Source of the DNA: Clostridiales bacterium UBA1701
Lineage (GTDB): Bacteria > Bacillota > Clostridia > Oscillospirales > Oscillospiraceae
Assembly: GCA_002320035.1 (NCBI GenBank)
Contig: DCJL01000037.1
Span: 17,243 to 44,155, forward strand
DNA: 26,913 bases
Reading direction: 5' to 3'
The position numbers were made by a program, and so were the translations under genes. The notes beneath the pieces are model-generated. The model saw only the letters and a list, made by a program, of their open reading frames with translations, did no database searches and had not been told where the DNA came from. Positions 1-7,658 of the stretch are shown piece by piece. Every line of letters starts with the position of its first letter. The stretch's first letter is position 1.

Positions 1-39
1 CCGTTGTTTTTCGCTTCGGCAAACATTTTTTGACAGTCT

Positions 40-71
40 CCGGGCGCTTTTAAAAAGCGCCCGGCCTTTTT
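40..71 (+). terminator. Rho-independent terminator of an upstream gene
   Basis: A near-perfect inverted repeat (40-51 against 53-64, GC-rich base CCGGGCGC) is followed by CC and a run of five T. This is the classic intrinsic terminator layout for + strand transcription coming from a gene outside the window. No matching A-run precedes it, so it looks one-directional. Confidence 0.8.
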
Positions 72-196
72 GCGCAGAAGCAGACTTGCCGCCGTTGCCT
101 GCGCGGCGTCCCTGGGTCCGCCGGAATGTTTTTGGCCCGCATGCAGGGGCGGCGCGGGGCTTTTTTTCATGTCGGGGCAAAAAAATCGGACAGGGC

Positions 197-225
197 TTGA
201 AAAACAGAGAAAAATTGTGTAATAT
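197..225 (+). promoter_or_regulatory. Candidate sigma-A promoter for the trmH-dprA-topA block
   Basis: TTGAAA at 197-202 and TAATAT at 220-225 are separated by 17 bases. An alternative -10, TATAAT at 228-233, overlaps the same AT-rich stretch but would sit 25 bases from that -35. This is the only good promoter seen between the upstream terminator and the first gene. Confidence 0.55.
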
Positions 226-263
226 ACTATAATATATAAAGCAAAACGGAGGAGGAAGACGGG

Positions 264-317
264 TTGTATAAGCTGAGCCGCTTTTTCCGTTCCACCCGCC
301 GGTGTGTTATTCTATAA
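264..317 (+). CDS. Possible 17-residue leader peptide
   Basis: A strong ribosome binding site, GGAGGAGGAA at 248-257, lies eight bases before TTG at 264. The TTG opens a short frame encoding MYKLSRFFRSTRRCVIL and ending at TAA 315-317. Four of 17 residues are arginine. No longer frame could use this binding site, and the downstream methyltransferase start (359) lacks one of its own. A leader peptide controlling the following hairpin is an inference. The frame may equally be chance, because a 17-codon frame has little statistical weight and TTG starts are a minority. Confidence 0.35.
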   Translation: MYKLSRFFRSTRRCVIL

Positions 318-324
318 GGATTGC

Positions 325-352
325 GCTGTGATGGGGGGGTCCCTGTCACAGC
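325..352 (+). promoter_or_regulatory. Stable hairpin immediately upstream of the trmH-like start
   Basis: Bases 325-336 pair with 341-352 through 12 pairs, two of them G-T, closed by a four-base loop. TTTGTT follows, then the ATG at 359. The hairpin occupies the position where a ribosome binding site would normally be. It could block translation, act as an attenuator-like terminator with a short U-run, or both. Confidence 0.5.
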
Positions 353-358
353 TTTGTT

Positions 359-1114
359 ATGGCTATGGAAAAAATCAGTTCAAGGAAAAACACTTATATC
401 CGCCATGTGCGTGAGCTGGCGGTGAACGGGGCCTACCGGGCCGGGCGGGGAGAATACCTCTGCGACGGGGTAAAGACCCTGAAAGAAGCCCTGCGCTTCG
501 GCGCCGCCGTGCGCTCGGTGCTGTGGAAGGACCGGGCGGGGGAAGTGCCCGGCCTTTCAGGTGCGGAGCAGTACCTTGCCCCGGCAGCGCTTTTTGACTA
601 TGCCTCGCCCATGAAGAACAGCCCCGGTCCATTGTTCACAGTGAAGATCCCGGCGGCGGACCCGGCGGCGCCCATTGCCAACGCCCTTGTTCTGGAGAGC
701 GTGCAGGACCCGGGCAATGTGGGCACGGTTATCAGAACGGCCAACGCCTTCGGCCTCTCCGCCGTCATTCTTACGGGGGACTGCGCGGACCTTTATAACC
801 CCAAAACCGTCCGGGCCAGCATGGGGGCCATCTTCCGCCAGCGGGTCCTGCACGTGCCGAGGGAGGAACTGCCCGCCCTGCTGGAGAAAAATTCCCTGCC
901 ACTCTACGGGGCCGCCCTGTCCGACCGGGCCGAGGATCTGCGGAAAGTCCCCGTGAAGAGAGCCGCCGTGGCTGTGGGCAGCGAGGGCTCCGGGCTGAGC
1001 CGGGAGCTTCTGGATCTATGTGCCGGGCAGATCATCATTCCCATGGGGCCGGACAGCGAATCGCTCAACGCGGCGGTGGCGGCGGCGGTAATCATGTGGG
1101 AAATGGCCCGATAG
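359..1114 (+). CDS. TrmH-family (SpoU) RNA 2'-O-ribose methyltransferase
   Basis: This 251-residue protein is a SPOUT-class methyltransferase that would transfer a methyl group from S-adenosylmethionine to a ribose 2'-OH in rRNA or tRNA. An N-terminal substrate-binding domain (about residues 5-95) precedes the knotted catalytic domain. Its three family motifs are visible: motif 1 around VQDPGNVGTVIRTANAFG, motif 2 with GSEGSGLS, and motif 3 with IPMGPDSESLNAAVAAAV. The modified nucleotide cannot be predicted, since rRNA (RlmB-like, TsnR-like) and tRNA enzymes share these motifs. The start is ATG 359, with ATG 365 as an alternative. Neither has a good ribosome binding site; the only strong one upstream serves a short frame at 264. 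The gene is followed after 19 bases by dprA and looks like the first gene of the long + strand block. Confidence 0.9.
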   Translation: MAMEKISSRKNTYIRHVRELAVNGAYRAGRGEYLCDGVKTLKEALRFGAAVRSVLWKDRAGEVPGLSGAEQYLAPAALFDYASPMKNSPGPLFTVKIPAADPAAPIANALVLESVQDPGNVGTVIRTANAFGLSAVILTGDCADLYNPKTVRASMGAIFRQRVLHVPREELPALLEKNSLPLYGAALSDRAEDLRKVPVKRAAVAVGSEGSGLSRELLDLCAGQIIIPMGPDSESLNAAVAAAVIMWEMAR

Positions 1115-1133
1115 AAGAGAGAGGGATGAAGAG

Positions 1134-2324
1134 ATGGCCGCGCTTGAATACTGGCTCTGGCTCTCCGGCGCCGGAATCAGCCCCAGGGCGAAGGCACGCC
1201 TGCTGGAGGTCTACGGCAGCCCGGAGGCGGCTTTTTTCGCTCCGGCGGGGGATTATGCCCGCATAGAGGGCCTCAGCCCGTCTGAGGCCGCGCTGCTTGA
1301 AAAGCGGGAAAACGGCCGGGTGGAGTGGATATTAGACGAATGCCGGCGGCAGAATATAAAAATCCTCACCCTGCAGGACGCGGAATATCCCGAGCGGCTT
1401 AAGAATATTTTCGCTCCGCCCCCGGTAATTTATGTCAGGGGCAGCCTGCCCGGCGTGGACGAGAACGCGCTCATTGCCATCATCGGCACCAGAAGCGCCA
1501 GCCCCTACGGGCTGAAAATGGGCCTGGAGCTGGCCTATCAGACCGCCCGCTGCGGCGGGGTTGTCGTCTCCCTGCTTACAAACGGCATCGACGCGCAGGC
1601 CGCCCGGGGCGCACTGCTGGCGGGCGGGCGCTGCGTGGCCGTGCTGGGAACGGCCCATGAAGGTTCCGGCGGCAGGCTTGCGGAGGATGTGGCCGCCGCC
1701 GGCGCGGTCATCAGCGAGTACGCGCCGGGGACCCGGCCCATGAAAAGCTTTTTCCGGGAGCGCAACCGCATAGCCGCCGGGCTTTCCGTGGGCCTGGCGG
1801 TGGTGGAGGCGCCGGAGAAGAGCGGGACCCTGCTTTTTGCCGCGGAGGCAGCGGAGCAGGGAAAGGAGATTTTCGCCGTGCCCGGGAACGCAGATGCGGA
1901 AAACAGCGCCGGGACCATCGCCCTTTTAAAGCAGGGGGCGAAGCTTGTGACCAGTGGCTGGGACGTGCTCTGCGAGTTTGAGGGCCGCTTCCCCGGCAGG
2001 CTCAGGCCGGTTTTCGCGCTGCCGCCGGAACCGCCGAAAGAGGAGAAAAAAGAGGAAAGCGGCGCCGGATTCGCCAAAAAAGGCATTGACAAGGAAAAGA
2101 GCAGAGGATATATTGACTTGAAAGAACAGCTCTCCACGCTCAGCGCGGAGCAGCTTAAGATAATTGCGGCGATAGAGGGCGAGGCCGTCCATATCGACGA
2201 AATAATAGAAAGCACCGGGCTTCCCGCCGGGAAAGTGCTGGCCCAGCTTACATTTCTGGAGATCAAGGGCTTTGTGCGCCGTGCGGCGGGGCGGCGCGTT
2301 TCATTGAATACAGCAAAAAAGTGA
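1134..2324 (+). CDS. dprA: DNA-processing protein DprA (divergent)
   Basis: DprA/Smf binds incoming single-stranded DNA and loads RecA during natural transformation. The 396-residue product has an N-terminal helix-hairpin-helix-like region (about 1-75), a Rossmann-fold DprA core (about 80-290) and a C-terminal winged helix (about 335-396), separated by a charged linker near 300-330. Core features are IGTR (117-120), NGID (150-153), FFRERNRIAAGLS and EIFAVPGN. Compared with the family as I know it, the usual SGxAxGID reads SLLTNGID (146-153), the following histidine in AAHRGAL is alanine, and the YPxxN segment is not apparent. Binding may therefore differ. The start at 1134 is preceded by AGAGAGAGGG. 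An ATG at 1127 is out of frame. topA follows after nine bases. Confidence 0.88.
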   Translation: MAALEYWLWLSGAGISPRAKARLLEVYGSPEAAFFAPAGDYARIEGLSPSEAALLEKRENGRVEWILDECRRQNIKILTLQDAEYPERLKNIFAPPPVIYVRGSLPGVDENALIAIIGTRSASPYGLKMGLELAYQTARCGGVVVSLLTNGIDAQAARGALLAGGRCVAVLGTAHEGSGGRLAEDVAAAGAVISEYAPGTRPMKSFFRERNRIAAGLSVGLAVVEAPEKSGTLLFAAEAAEQGKEIFAVPGNADAENSAGTIALLKQGAKLVTSGWDVLCEFEGRFPGRLRPVFALPPEPPKEEKKEESGAGFAKKGIDKEKSRGYIDLKEQLSTLSAEQLKIIAAIEGEAVHIDEIIESTGLPAGKVLAQLTFLEIKGFVRRAAGRRVSLNTAKK

Positions 2325-2333
2325 GGAAATGTA

Positions 2334-4652
2334 ATGGCAAAAGCGAAGGATCTTGTGATAGTGGAATCCCCGGCGAAGGCAAAGACCATTGAAAAATACC
2401 TTGGGGGAGATTACAAGGTGACAGCGTCCATGGGCCACCTGCGCGATCTGCCCAAAAGCAAGATGGGCGTGGATATAGAAAACGGCTTTGAGCCCCAGTA
2501 CATCCCTGTGCGGGATAAAAAGGAGCTGATCGCCCAGCTTAAGAAGGATGCGAAGAGCGCCGGGACCGTTTATCTGGCCACGGACCCTGACCGGGAGGGC
2601 GAGGCCATCTCCTGGCACCTGAAGGAGCTTCTGGGCCTGCCGGACGAGAAGGCGAAGCGGGTGACCTTCAATGAGATTACCAAAAAGGTTGTGACCGAGA
2701 GCATCAAAGCCCCCCGGGCCATTGATCAGGACCTGGTAGATGCTCAGCAGGCCCGGAGAATACTGGACCGCATCGTGGGCTACAAGCTCTCGCCGCTTCT
2801 GTGGCGAAAGATAAAGACCGGTCTTTCGGCCGGCCGTGTCCAGTCCGTAGCCACCCGGATGGTGGTAGACCGGGAGGAGGAGATAAAAGCGTTCCAGAGC
2901 GAGGAATACTGGCTTCTGGATGCGAACCTCAGCCGGGACGGCGGGGGCAGCTTTACCGCCCGCTTTCACGGAAAGGGGGATAAAAAGCAGGAGCTTCGCA
3001 GCGAGGCGGAGGTAAACGCGGTCATGGACGCGGTAAAGGCCGCGCCTTTCACCGTCGCCGCCGTGAAGCGGGGTGAGAAACAGCGCAGCCCCGCCCCTCC
3101 TTTTATCACCTCTACCCTCCAGCAGGAGGCCTCCCGCAGGCTGAGCATGACGCCCCGGCGCACCATGTCCATCGCCCAGCAGCTCTATGAGGGCGTTGAG
3201 ATCAGCGGCCAGGGCTCTATCGGCCTTATCACTTACATGAGAACAGACTCCCTGCGCCTTTCCGACGAGGCCCTGAACGCCGCCAGGGATTTCATAGTGA
3301 ACCGCTACGGCGAGCGCTTTTACCCGGGCCAGCCCCGCCGCTTCAAGACCAAGGCCGGCGCCCAGGACGCCCACGAGGCCATCCGGCCCACGGACGTGAA
3401 CCTGAGCCCCGAGGTGGTCCGGGGGGATCTGACCCAGGAGCAGTACCGGCTCTACCGGCTGATCTGGGGCCGGTTTACCGCCTGCCAGATGGCCAACGCC
3501 GTGTATGACAACGTCTCCGTGGACGTGCGTTCCGCGGACTATGTGTTCAGAGCCAATTATTCCGAGCTGAAGTTCCCCGGCTATACCGCCGTGTATGAGG
3601 AATCGAAGGACGAGGAGAGCGCCGAGCTTGCAAATCCCCTGCCCTCCCTCGGCGAGGGGGAGAAGCTGAAGCTTGAAAAGCTTCTGCCGGACCAGCAGTT
3701 CACCCAGCCCCCCGCCCGCTATACCGAGGCGACCCTGATCCGGGCCATGGAGGAAAAGGGCATCGGCCGTCCCTCCACCTATGCCCCCACCATCTCCACC
3801 ATCAGCTCCCACGATTATGTCATAAAAGAGGGCAAGTACCTGCGCCCCACGCCTCTGGGCGAGGTGGTCACAGGACTGATGAAGGAGCACTTCGCAGACA
3901 TTGTGGATCTGAAATTTACAAACCACATGGAGGAAGAGCTGGACGAGATCGAGAGCGGCAAGGCCCAGTGGCGGCAGGTCCTCGGCGATTTCTACGGGGA
4001 TTTTGACAGAGAGTTCCAGCAGGCAGAGACCGCCATGGACGGCGTGAAGCTCAAGGTTCCCGATGTGCTCAGCGACGAATACTGCGATGTCTGCGGCAGG
4101 CAGATGGTGGTGAAAAAGGGAAAGTTCGGCCATTTCCTGGCCTGTCCCGGCTTTCCCGAGTGCACATTTACAAAGCCCATCGTGGTGGAGATGCCCGGCA
4201 AATGCCCCAAATGCGGAGGCCGGATACTCAAGCGCAGCTCCAAGAAAGGGTATGTATTCTATGCCTGCGAGCGGGGGACCGACTGCGGCTTTATCACCTG
4301 GGATGTGCCCACAAAGGACTTCTGCCCCGCCTGCGGCAAGACCATGTTCAAGCGCAGCGGCCGCGGCCCGCTCAAGTCCTTCTGCATAAACGAGGAATGC
4401 CAGAACTTTGTCCCCGAGGAAAAGCGGGTCTACAAGAAAAAGACGCCCGCCGGGAAAGCCGGGGAAGAAGAGAGCGGGCCCAAGAAGCCCGCCGCAAAGA
4501 AAGCGGCGGTGAAAAAAACGGCAGCAAAAAAAACGGCGGCCAAAAAGCCCGCGGAAAAAGCCCCGGCAAAGAAGGCCGCCCCCAAGAAAGCGGCGGTAAA
4601 AAAGGCTCCCGCCAAAAAGAGCGCCGGGGCCAAACAGACAGAAGAGGAATAA
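2334..4652 (+). CDS. topA: DNA topoisomerase I with zinc fingers and a Lys/Ala tail
   Basis: Type IA topoisomerase, which relaxes negative supercoils by cutting one strand through a 5'-phosphotyrosine. The TOPRIM domain begins at residue 8 (VIVESPAKAKTIEKYL) and includes DPDREGE. The catalytic tyrosine is Tyr301 in GLITYMRTDS. Three C4 zinc-finger repeats start at Cys584, Cys624 and Cys664, exactly 40 residues apart. A tail of about 75 residues (about 696-772) is almost entirely Lys, Ala and Pro, resembling histone H1 or the lysine-repeat tails of actinobacterial TopA. At 772 residues it is longer than the roughly 690-residue Bacillus enzyme, mainly because of this tail. The stop is three bases before trmFO, so the two genes are almost certainly coupled. 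Confidence 0.97.
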   Translation: MAKAKDLVIVESPAKAKTIEKYLGGDYKVTASMGHLRDLPKSKMGVDIENGFEPQYIPVRDKKELIAQLKKDAKSAGTVYLATDPDREGEAISWHLKELLGLPDEKAKRVTFNEITKKVVTESIKAPRAIDQDLVDAQQARRILDRIVGYKLSPLLWRKIKTGLSAGRVQSVATRMVVDREEEIKAFQSEEYWLLDANLSRDGGGSFTARFHGKGDKKQELRSEAEVNAVMDAVKAAPFTVAAVKRGEKQRSPAPPFITSTLQQEASRRLSMTPRRTMSIAQQLYEGVEISGQGSIGLITYMRTDSLRLSDEALNAARDFIVNRYGERFYPGQPRRFKTKAGAQDAHEAIRPTDVNLSPEVVRGDLTQEQYRLYRLIWGRFTACQMANAVYDNVSVDVRSADYVFRANYSELKFPGYTAVYEESKDEESAELANPLPSLGEGEKLKLEKLLPDQQFTQPPARYTEATLIRAMEEKGIGRPSTYAPTISTISSHDYVIKEGKYLRPTPLGEVVTGLMKEHFADIVDLKFTNHMEEELDEIESGKAQWRQVLGDFYGDFDREFQQAETAMDGVKLKVPDVLSDEYCDVCGRQMVVKKGKFGHFLACPGFPECTFTKPIVVEMPGKCPKCGGRILKRSSKKGYVFYACERGTDCGFITWDVPTKDFCPACGKTMFKRSGRGPLKSFCINEECQNFVPEEKRVYKKKTPAGKAGEEESGPKKPAAKKAAVKKTAAKKTAAKKPAEKAPAKKAAPKKAAVKKAPAKKSAGAKQTEEE

Positions 4653-4655
4653 GCG

Positions 4656-5981
4656 ATGGAAAAAGTCACAGTCCTGGGCGCCGGCCTGGCAGGGAGCGAG
4701 TGCGCCTGGCAGCTTGCCAGGCGCGGCGTCGGCGTGCGCCTTGTGGAGATGAAGCCGGAGAAAATGAGCCCGGCCCACTCCTCGCCCTATTTCGCAGAGC
4801 TCGTCTGCTCCAACTCTCTCAGAAGCGATGAGCTTACCAATGCCGTGGGCCTCCTGAAGGCGGAAATGCGGAAGATGGGCTCTCTCATCATGGAGAGCGC
4901 GGACAGAAACCGGGTCGCCGCCGGGGGCGCCCTGGCCGTGGACAGGCTGGGCTTTTCAAAGTATATTACGGACAGGATTTCCGCCTGCGGAAATATCGAG
5001 ATCATCCGTGCCGAGGCGGCGGAGATCCCGGAAGGGGAGACGGTCATCGCCACCGGCCCTCTCAGCAGCGACGCTATCGCCGGTCGGATCGCCGCCCTGT
5101 GCCCAGACAGCGACCTGCACTTTTACGACGCTGTGGCCCCCATCGTGACGCTTGAGAGCGTGGACATGGACAGCGCCTTTTTTGCCTCCCGCTATGACAA
5201 AGGAACGGCGGATTATGTAAACTGCCCGATGGAGAAGGACGAGTATCTGGCTTTTGTGGCCGAGCTTGCACAGGCTCGCGAGGCAGAGGTGCACGGCTTT
5301 GACGACGGGGGCGTGTTCGAGGGCTGCATGCCGGTGGAGGTGATGGCCCGCCGGGGCGTGGATACCCTGCGCTACGGCCCGCTGAAGCCCGTGGGCCTCA
5401 GGGATCCCAGGACCGGCCATGAGAGCTATGCGGTCGTTCAGCTCCGGCGGGACAATGCCGACGGCACCATATACAACATGGTCGGCTTTCAGACTCATCT
5501 GACCTGGGGGGAGCAGAAGAGGGTATTTTCCATGATCCCCGCCCTTAAAAATGCGGAGTTTGTCCGCTATGGGGTCATGCACCGCAACACCTATCTCAAC
5601 AGCCCCAGGCTTCTTGACCGGTATTACCGCCTGAAAAGCGAGCCGCGCATCAGCTTTGCCGGGCAGATGACCGGGGTGGAGGGCTATGTGGAGTCCGCGG
5701 CCTCGGGGATGCTGGTGGGCATAGAGACGGCGGCAAGGCTTCTGGGCCTGCCACCGGTGGATTTTCCTCAGGAGACGGCTATCGGCGCCCTGGGCCTCTA
5801 TATCTCCGGCGGCAGCGTCGGGGATTTCCAGCCCATGAACATAAACTTCGGCATCATCAAGGCGCTGGAGCGCAGAGTCAAGGGCAAGAGAAACAAAAAC
5901 GCGGAGATTTCCGCCAGGTCTCTTGGGATAATAGACGGGCTTATGGAAAGTGAGGTCTTTCGATATGAGAATAATAATTGA
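4656..5981 (+). CDS. trmFO: Folate/FAD-dependent tRNA m5U54 methyltransferase TrmFO
   Basis: TrmFO makes 5-methyluridine at position 54 of the tRNA T-loop, using methylenetetrahydrofolate and FADH2. The 441-residue product begins with the dinucleotide-binding motif GAGLAGSE (residues 8-15). The conserved cysteines expected from the Bacillus enzyme are seen as Cys51 in ELVCSNSLRSD and Cys224 in GCMPVEVMARRG. The C-terminal GQMTGVEGYVESAASG segment is typical of the family. The topA-trmFO pairing is the standard Firmicutes arrangement. The last 17 bases overlap the start of plsX, which implies translational coupling. Confidence 0.97.
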   Translation: MEKVTVLGAGLAGSECAWQLARRGVGVRLVEMKPEKMSPAHSSPYFAELVCSNSLRSDELTNAVGLLKAEMRKMGSLIMESADRNRVAAGGALAVDRLGFSKYITDRISACGNIEIIRAEAAEIPEGETVIATGPLSSDAIAGRIAALCPDSDLHFYDAVAPIVTLESVDMDSAFFASRYDKGTADYVNCPMEKDEYLAFVAELAQAREAEVHGFDDGGVFEGCMPVEVMARRGVDTLRYGPLKPVGLRDPRTGHESYAVVQLRRDNADGTIYNMVGFQTHLTWGEQKRVFSMIPALKNAEFVRYGVMHRNTYLNSPRLLDRYYRLKSEPRISFAGQMTGVEGYVESAASGMLVGIETAARLLGLPPVDFPQETAIGALGLYISGGSVGDFQPMNINFGIIKALERRVKGKRNKNAEISARSLGIIDGLMESEVFRYENNN

Positions 5982-6978
5982 CGCCATGGGCGGCGACAAG
6001 GCCCCGGAAGAAATTGTAAAGGGCGCTGTCATGGCCAGGCGGCAGCTTGGCGTGGATGTGACTCTGGTGGGCCGCCGGGAGGATGTGGAGGCCTGCCTGA
6101 AAAAAGAGGGCTGCAATGATATTGACATTGCAGATGCCCGGGAAGTGATCACCATGGAGGACGAGCCCAGCACCGCCACCCGCCGGAAGAAGGATTCTTC
6201 CATGGCCGTGGCTCTGAATCTGCTGCGGGACGGAGCGGGAGATGCAGTCGTCTCTGCGGGCAGCACCGGGGCGCTTCTCACCGGGGCCACGCTCACCGTC
6301 AAGCGCATCCGGGGCATTCGCCGGGCGGCGCTGGCCCCCGTCCTTCCCGCCGGAGAGCACGGCGTCATGCTGATCGACTGCGGTGCGAATGTGGAGTGCA
6401 CGGCGGAATATCTGCTTCAGTTCGCCTTTATGGGCAGCTTTTACGCCAGAAGGCTCATGGGCTGCGAAAAGCCCAGGGTCGGCCTGCTGAACGTGGGCAC
6501 CGAGGACACAAAGGGCGGCCAGCTCCAGCATCAGGCCTTCGCCCTGCTGAGAAAGGCCCACGAAGAGGGGCGCATTCACTTCATCGGCAACGTGGAGGGC
6601 ACGGGGGTGTTCTCCGGCGGTGTGGAGGTCGTGGTGTCCGACGGCTTTACAGGCAATGTGCTTTTAAAGACGACCGAGGGCGTTATCAAATACATGATGA
6701 CCCAGCTCAAGGGCGTGTTCTACAAAAATGGCCTGAACAAGCTGGCGGCGGCGGTACTTAAGAAGGATCTTGCCGCCATGAAAAAAACCATGGACGTGAA
6801 CGAGGTGGGCGGAACCGCGCTTGTGGGCATCAGCAAGCCCGTGATCAAGGCCCACGGCTCTTCCAACGCCGCTTCCATCTTTGCAGCCGTCCGGCAGGCT
6901 GTGGCCTTTGTGCAGTCCGGCCTGATTGAGGACATAACGGAAAACATCGAGTACATGAAGCTCAGGACGGATGAATAA
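5965..6978 (+). CDS. plsX: Phosphate acyltransferase PlsX
   Basis: PlsX converts acyl-ACP and phosphate to acyl-phosphate, the donor for PlsY in the first step of glycerophospholipid synthesis; it is a peripheral membrane enzyme. The protein (337 residues from ATG 5965) opens with the family signature MRIIIDAMGGDKAPEEIVKG and carries GALLTGAT, the GANVE region and a DGFTGNV motif. A GTG at 5950 would add five residues, but ATG 5965 has GAGGT at 5952-5956 with eight-base spacing and matches the usual family N-terminus. It overlaps trmFO and ends two bases before rnc. The acpP gene that often sits between plsX and rnc is absent here. Confidence 0.95.
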   Translation: MRIIIDAMGGDKAPEEIVKGAVMARRQLGVDVTLVGRREDVEACLKKEGCNDIDIADAREVITMEDEPSTATRRKKDSSMAVALNLLRDGAGDAVVSAGSTGALLTGATLTVKRIRGIRRAALAPVLPAGEHGVMLIDCGANVECTAEYLLQFAFMGSFYARRLMGCEKPRVGLLNVGTEDTKGGQLQHQAFALLRKAHEEGRIHFIGNVEGTGVFSGGVEVVVSDGFTGNVLLKTTEGVIKYMMTQLKGVFYKNGLNKLAAAVLKKDLAAMKKTMDVNEVGGTALVGISKPVIKAHGSSNAASIFAAVRQAVAFVQSGLIEDITENIEYMKLRTDE

Positions 6979-6980
6979 AA

Positions 6981-7658
6981 ATGCGTACGCTTGAAGAAAA
7001 AATCGGATATACCTTCCGGGATAAGGACCTGCTTCTCACCGCCCTGACCCACAGCTCTTTTGCCAATGAGCGCCAGAGCGAGGGCTGCAGCAGCTATGAG
7101 CGGCTTGAGTTTCTGGGGGACTCCATTCTGGGCCTGGTGACGGCGGACTTCCTTTTCCACCGCCGGCCCTCCCTGCCGGAGGGCCGCATGACAAGGCTCC
7201 GGGCGGAGCTTGTCTGCGAGGGGAGCCTGCACCGGGTGGCGTCTGAGCTGGGCCTTGGGGCCTATATGCGCCTTGGCCGGGGGGAGGAGCGCAGCGGCGG
7301 CCGGGAACGGCCTTCCATACTGGCGGACATGGTCGAGTCCCTCATTGCGGCGCTGTATCTGGACAGCGGCATGGACGAGGCCCGGCGCTTCGTCATGGAA
7401 AAAATCCTCTCCCGCGCGGAGATCAGTGAGAGCCACCGCATTGCCGATTACAAGACCGAGCTTCAGGAGCTTGTTCAGCGCCGGAGTAACCAGCACATCA
7501 GCTATGAGATGACAGGCCAGTCCGGCCCGGACCATAACAAGGTCTTTACCTTTCAGGTGAGCATCAACGGCGCTCCCGCCGGAGAGGGCAGCGGCAGGAC
7601 AAAGAAGGAGGCGGAGCAGAACGCCGCCCGCCGGGCGCTGGAGGCGCTGAACCAATGA
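6981..7658 (+). CDS. rnc: Ribonuclease III
   Basis: RNase III cleaves double-stranded RNA during rRNA maturation and mRNA/sRNA decay. The 225-residue product has the RNase III signature ERLEFLGDS (residues 40-48; metal ligands Glu43 and Asp47) and a second acidic pair in DMVES (Asp116, Glu119). The C-terminal double-stranded RNA-binding domain runs from about residue 155 to the end. Length and domain order match the bacterial family. The final ATGA overlaps the start of the radical SAM gene, and plsX ends two bases upstream, so rnc is in the middle of a tightly packed operon. Confidence 0.97.
   Translation: MRTLEEKIGYTFRDKDLLLTALTHSSFANERQSEGCSSYERLEFLGDSILGLVTADFLFHRRPSLPEGRMTRLRAELVCEGSLHRVASELGLGAYMRLGRGEERSGGRERPSILADMVESLIAALYLDSGMDEARRFVMEKILSRAEISESHRIADYKTELQELVQRRSNQHISYEMTGQSGPDHNKVFTFQVSINGAPAGEGSGRTKKEAEQNAARRALEALNQ

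Larger units (their letters stand above)
73..358. other. Gene-free leader region before the TrmH-family gene
   Basis: No long reading frame is visible. A weaker terminator-like element sits at 134-167: a five-pair GC stem (136-140 with 154-158) followed by seven T. AT-rich promoter-like sequence follows at 197-233, then a strong purine-rich ribosome binding site at 248-257, a 17-codon open frame at 264-317, and a stable hairpin at 325-352 that ends six bases before the ATG of the methyltransferase. Confidence 0.6.

Noticed and set aside
2301..4778. An 825-codon open frame on the minus strand across topA
   Set aside because: It is exactly antisense to a clear topoisomerase gene. Its translation is low in complexity (His, Gly, Leu and Phe repeats mirror the Lys/Ala tail), and it has no binding site. 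High GC with biased third positions produces such shadows.
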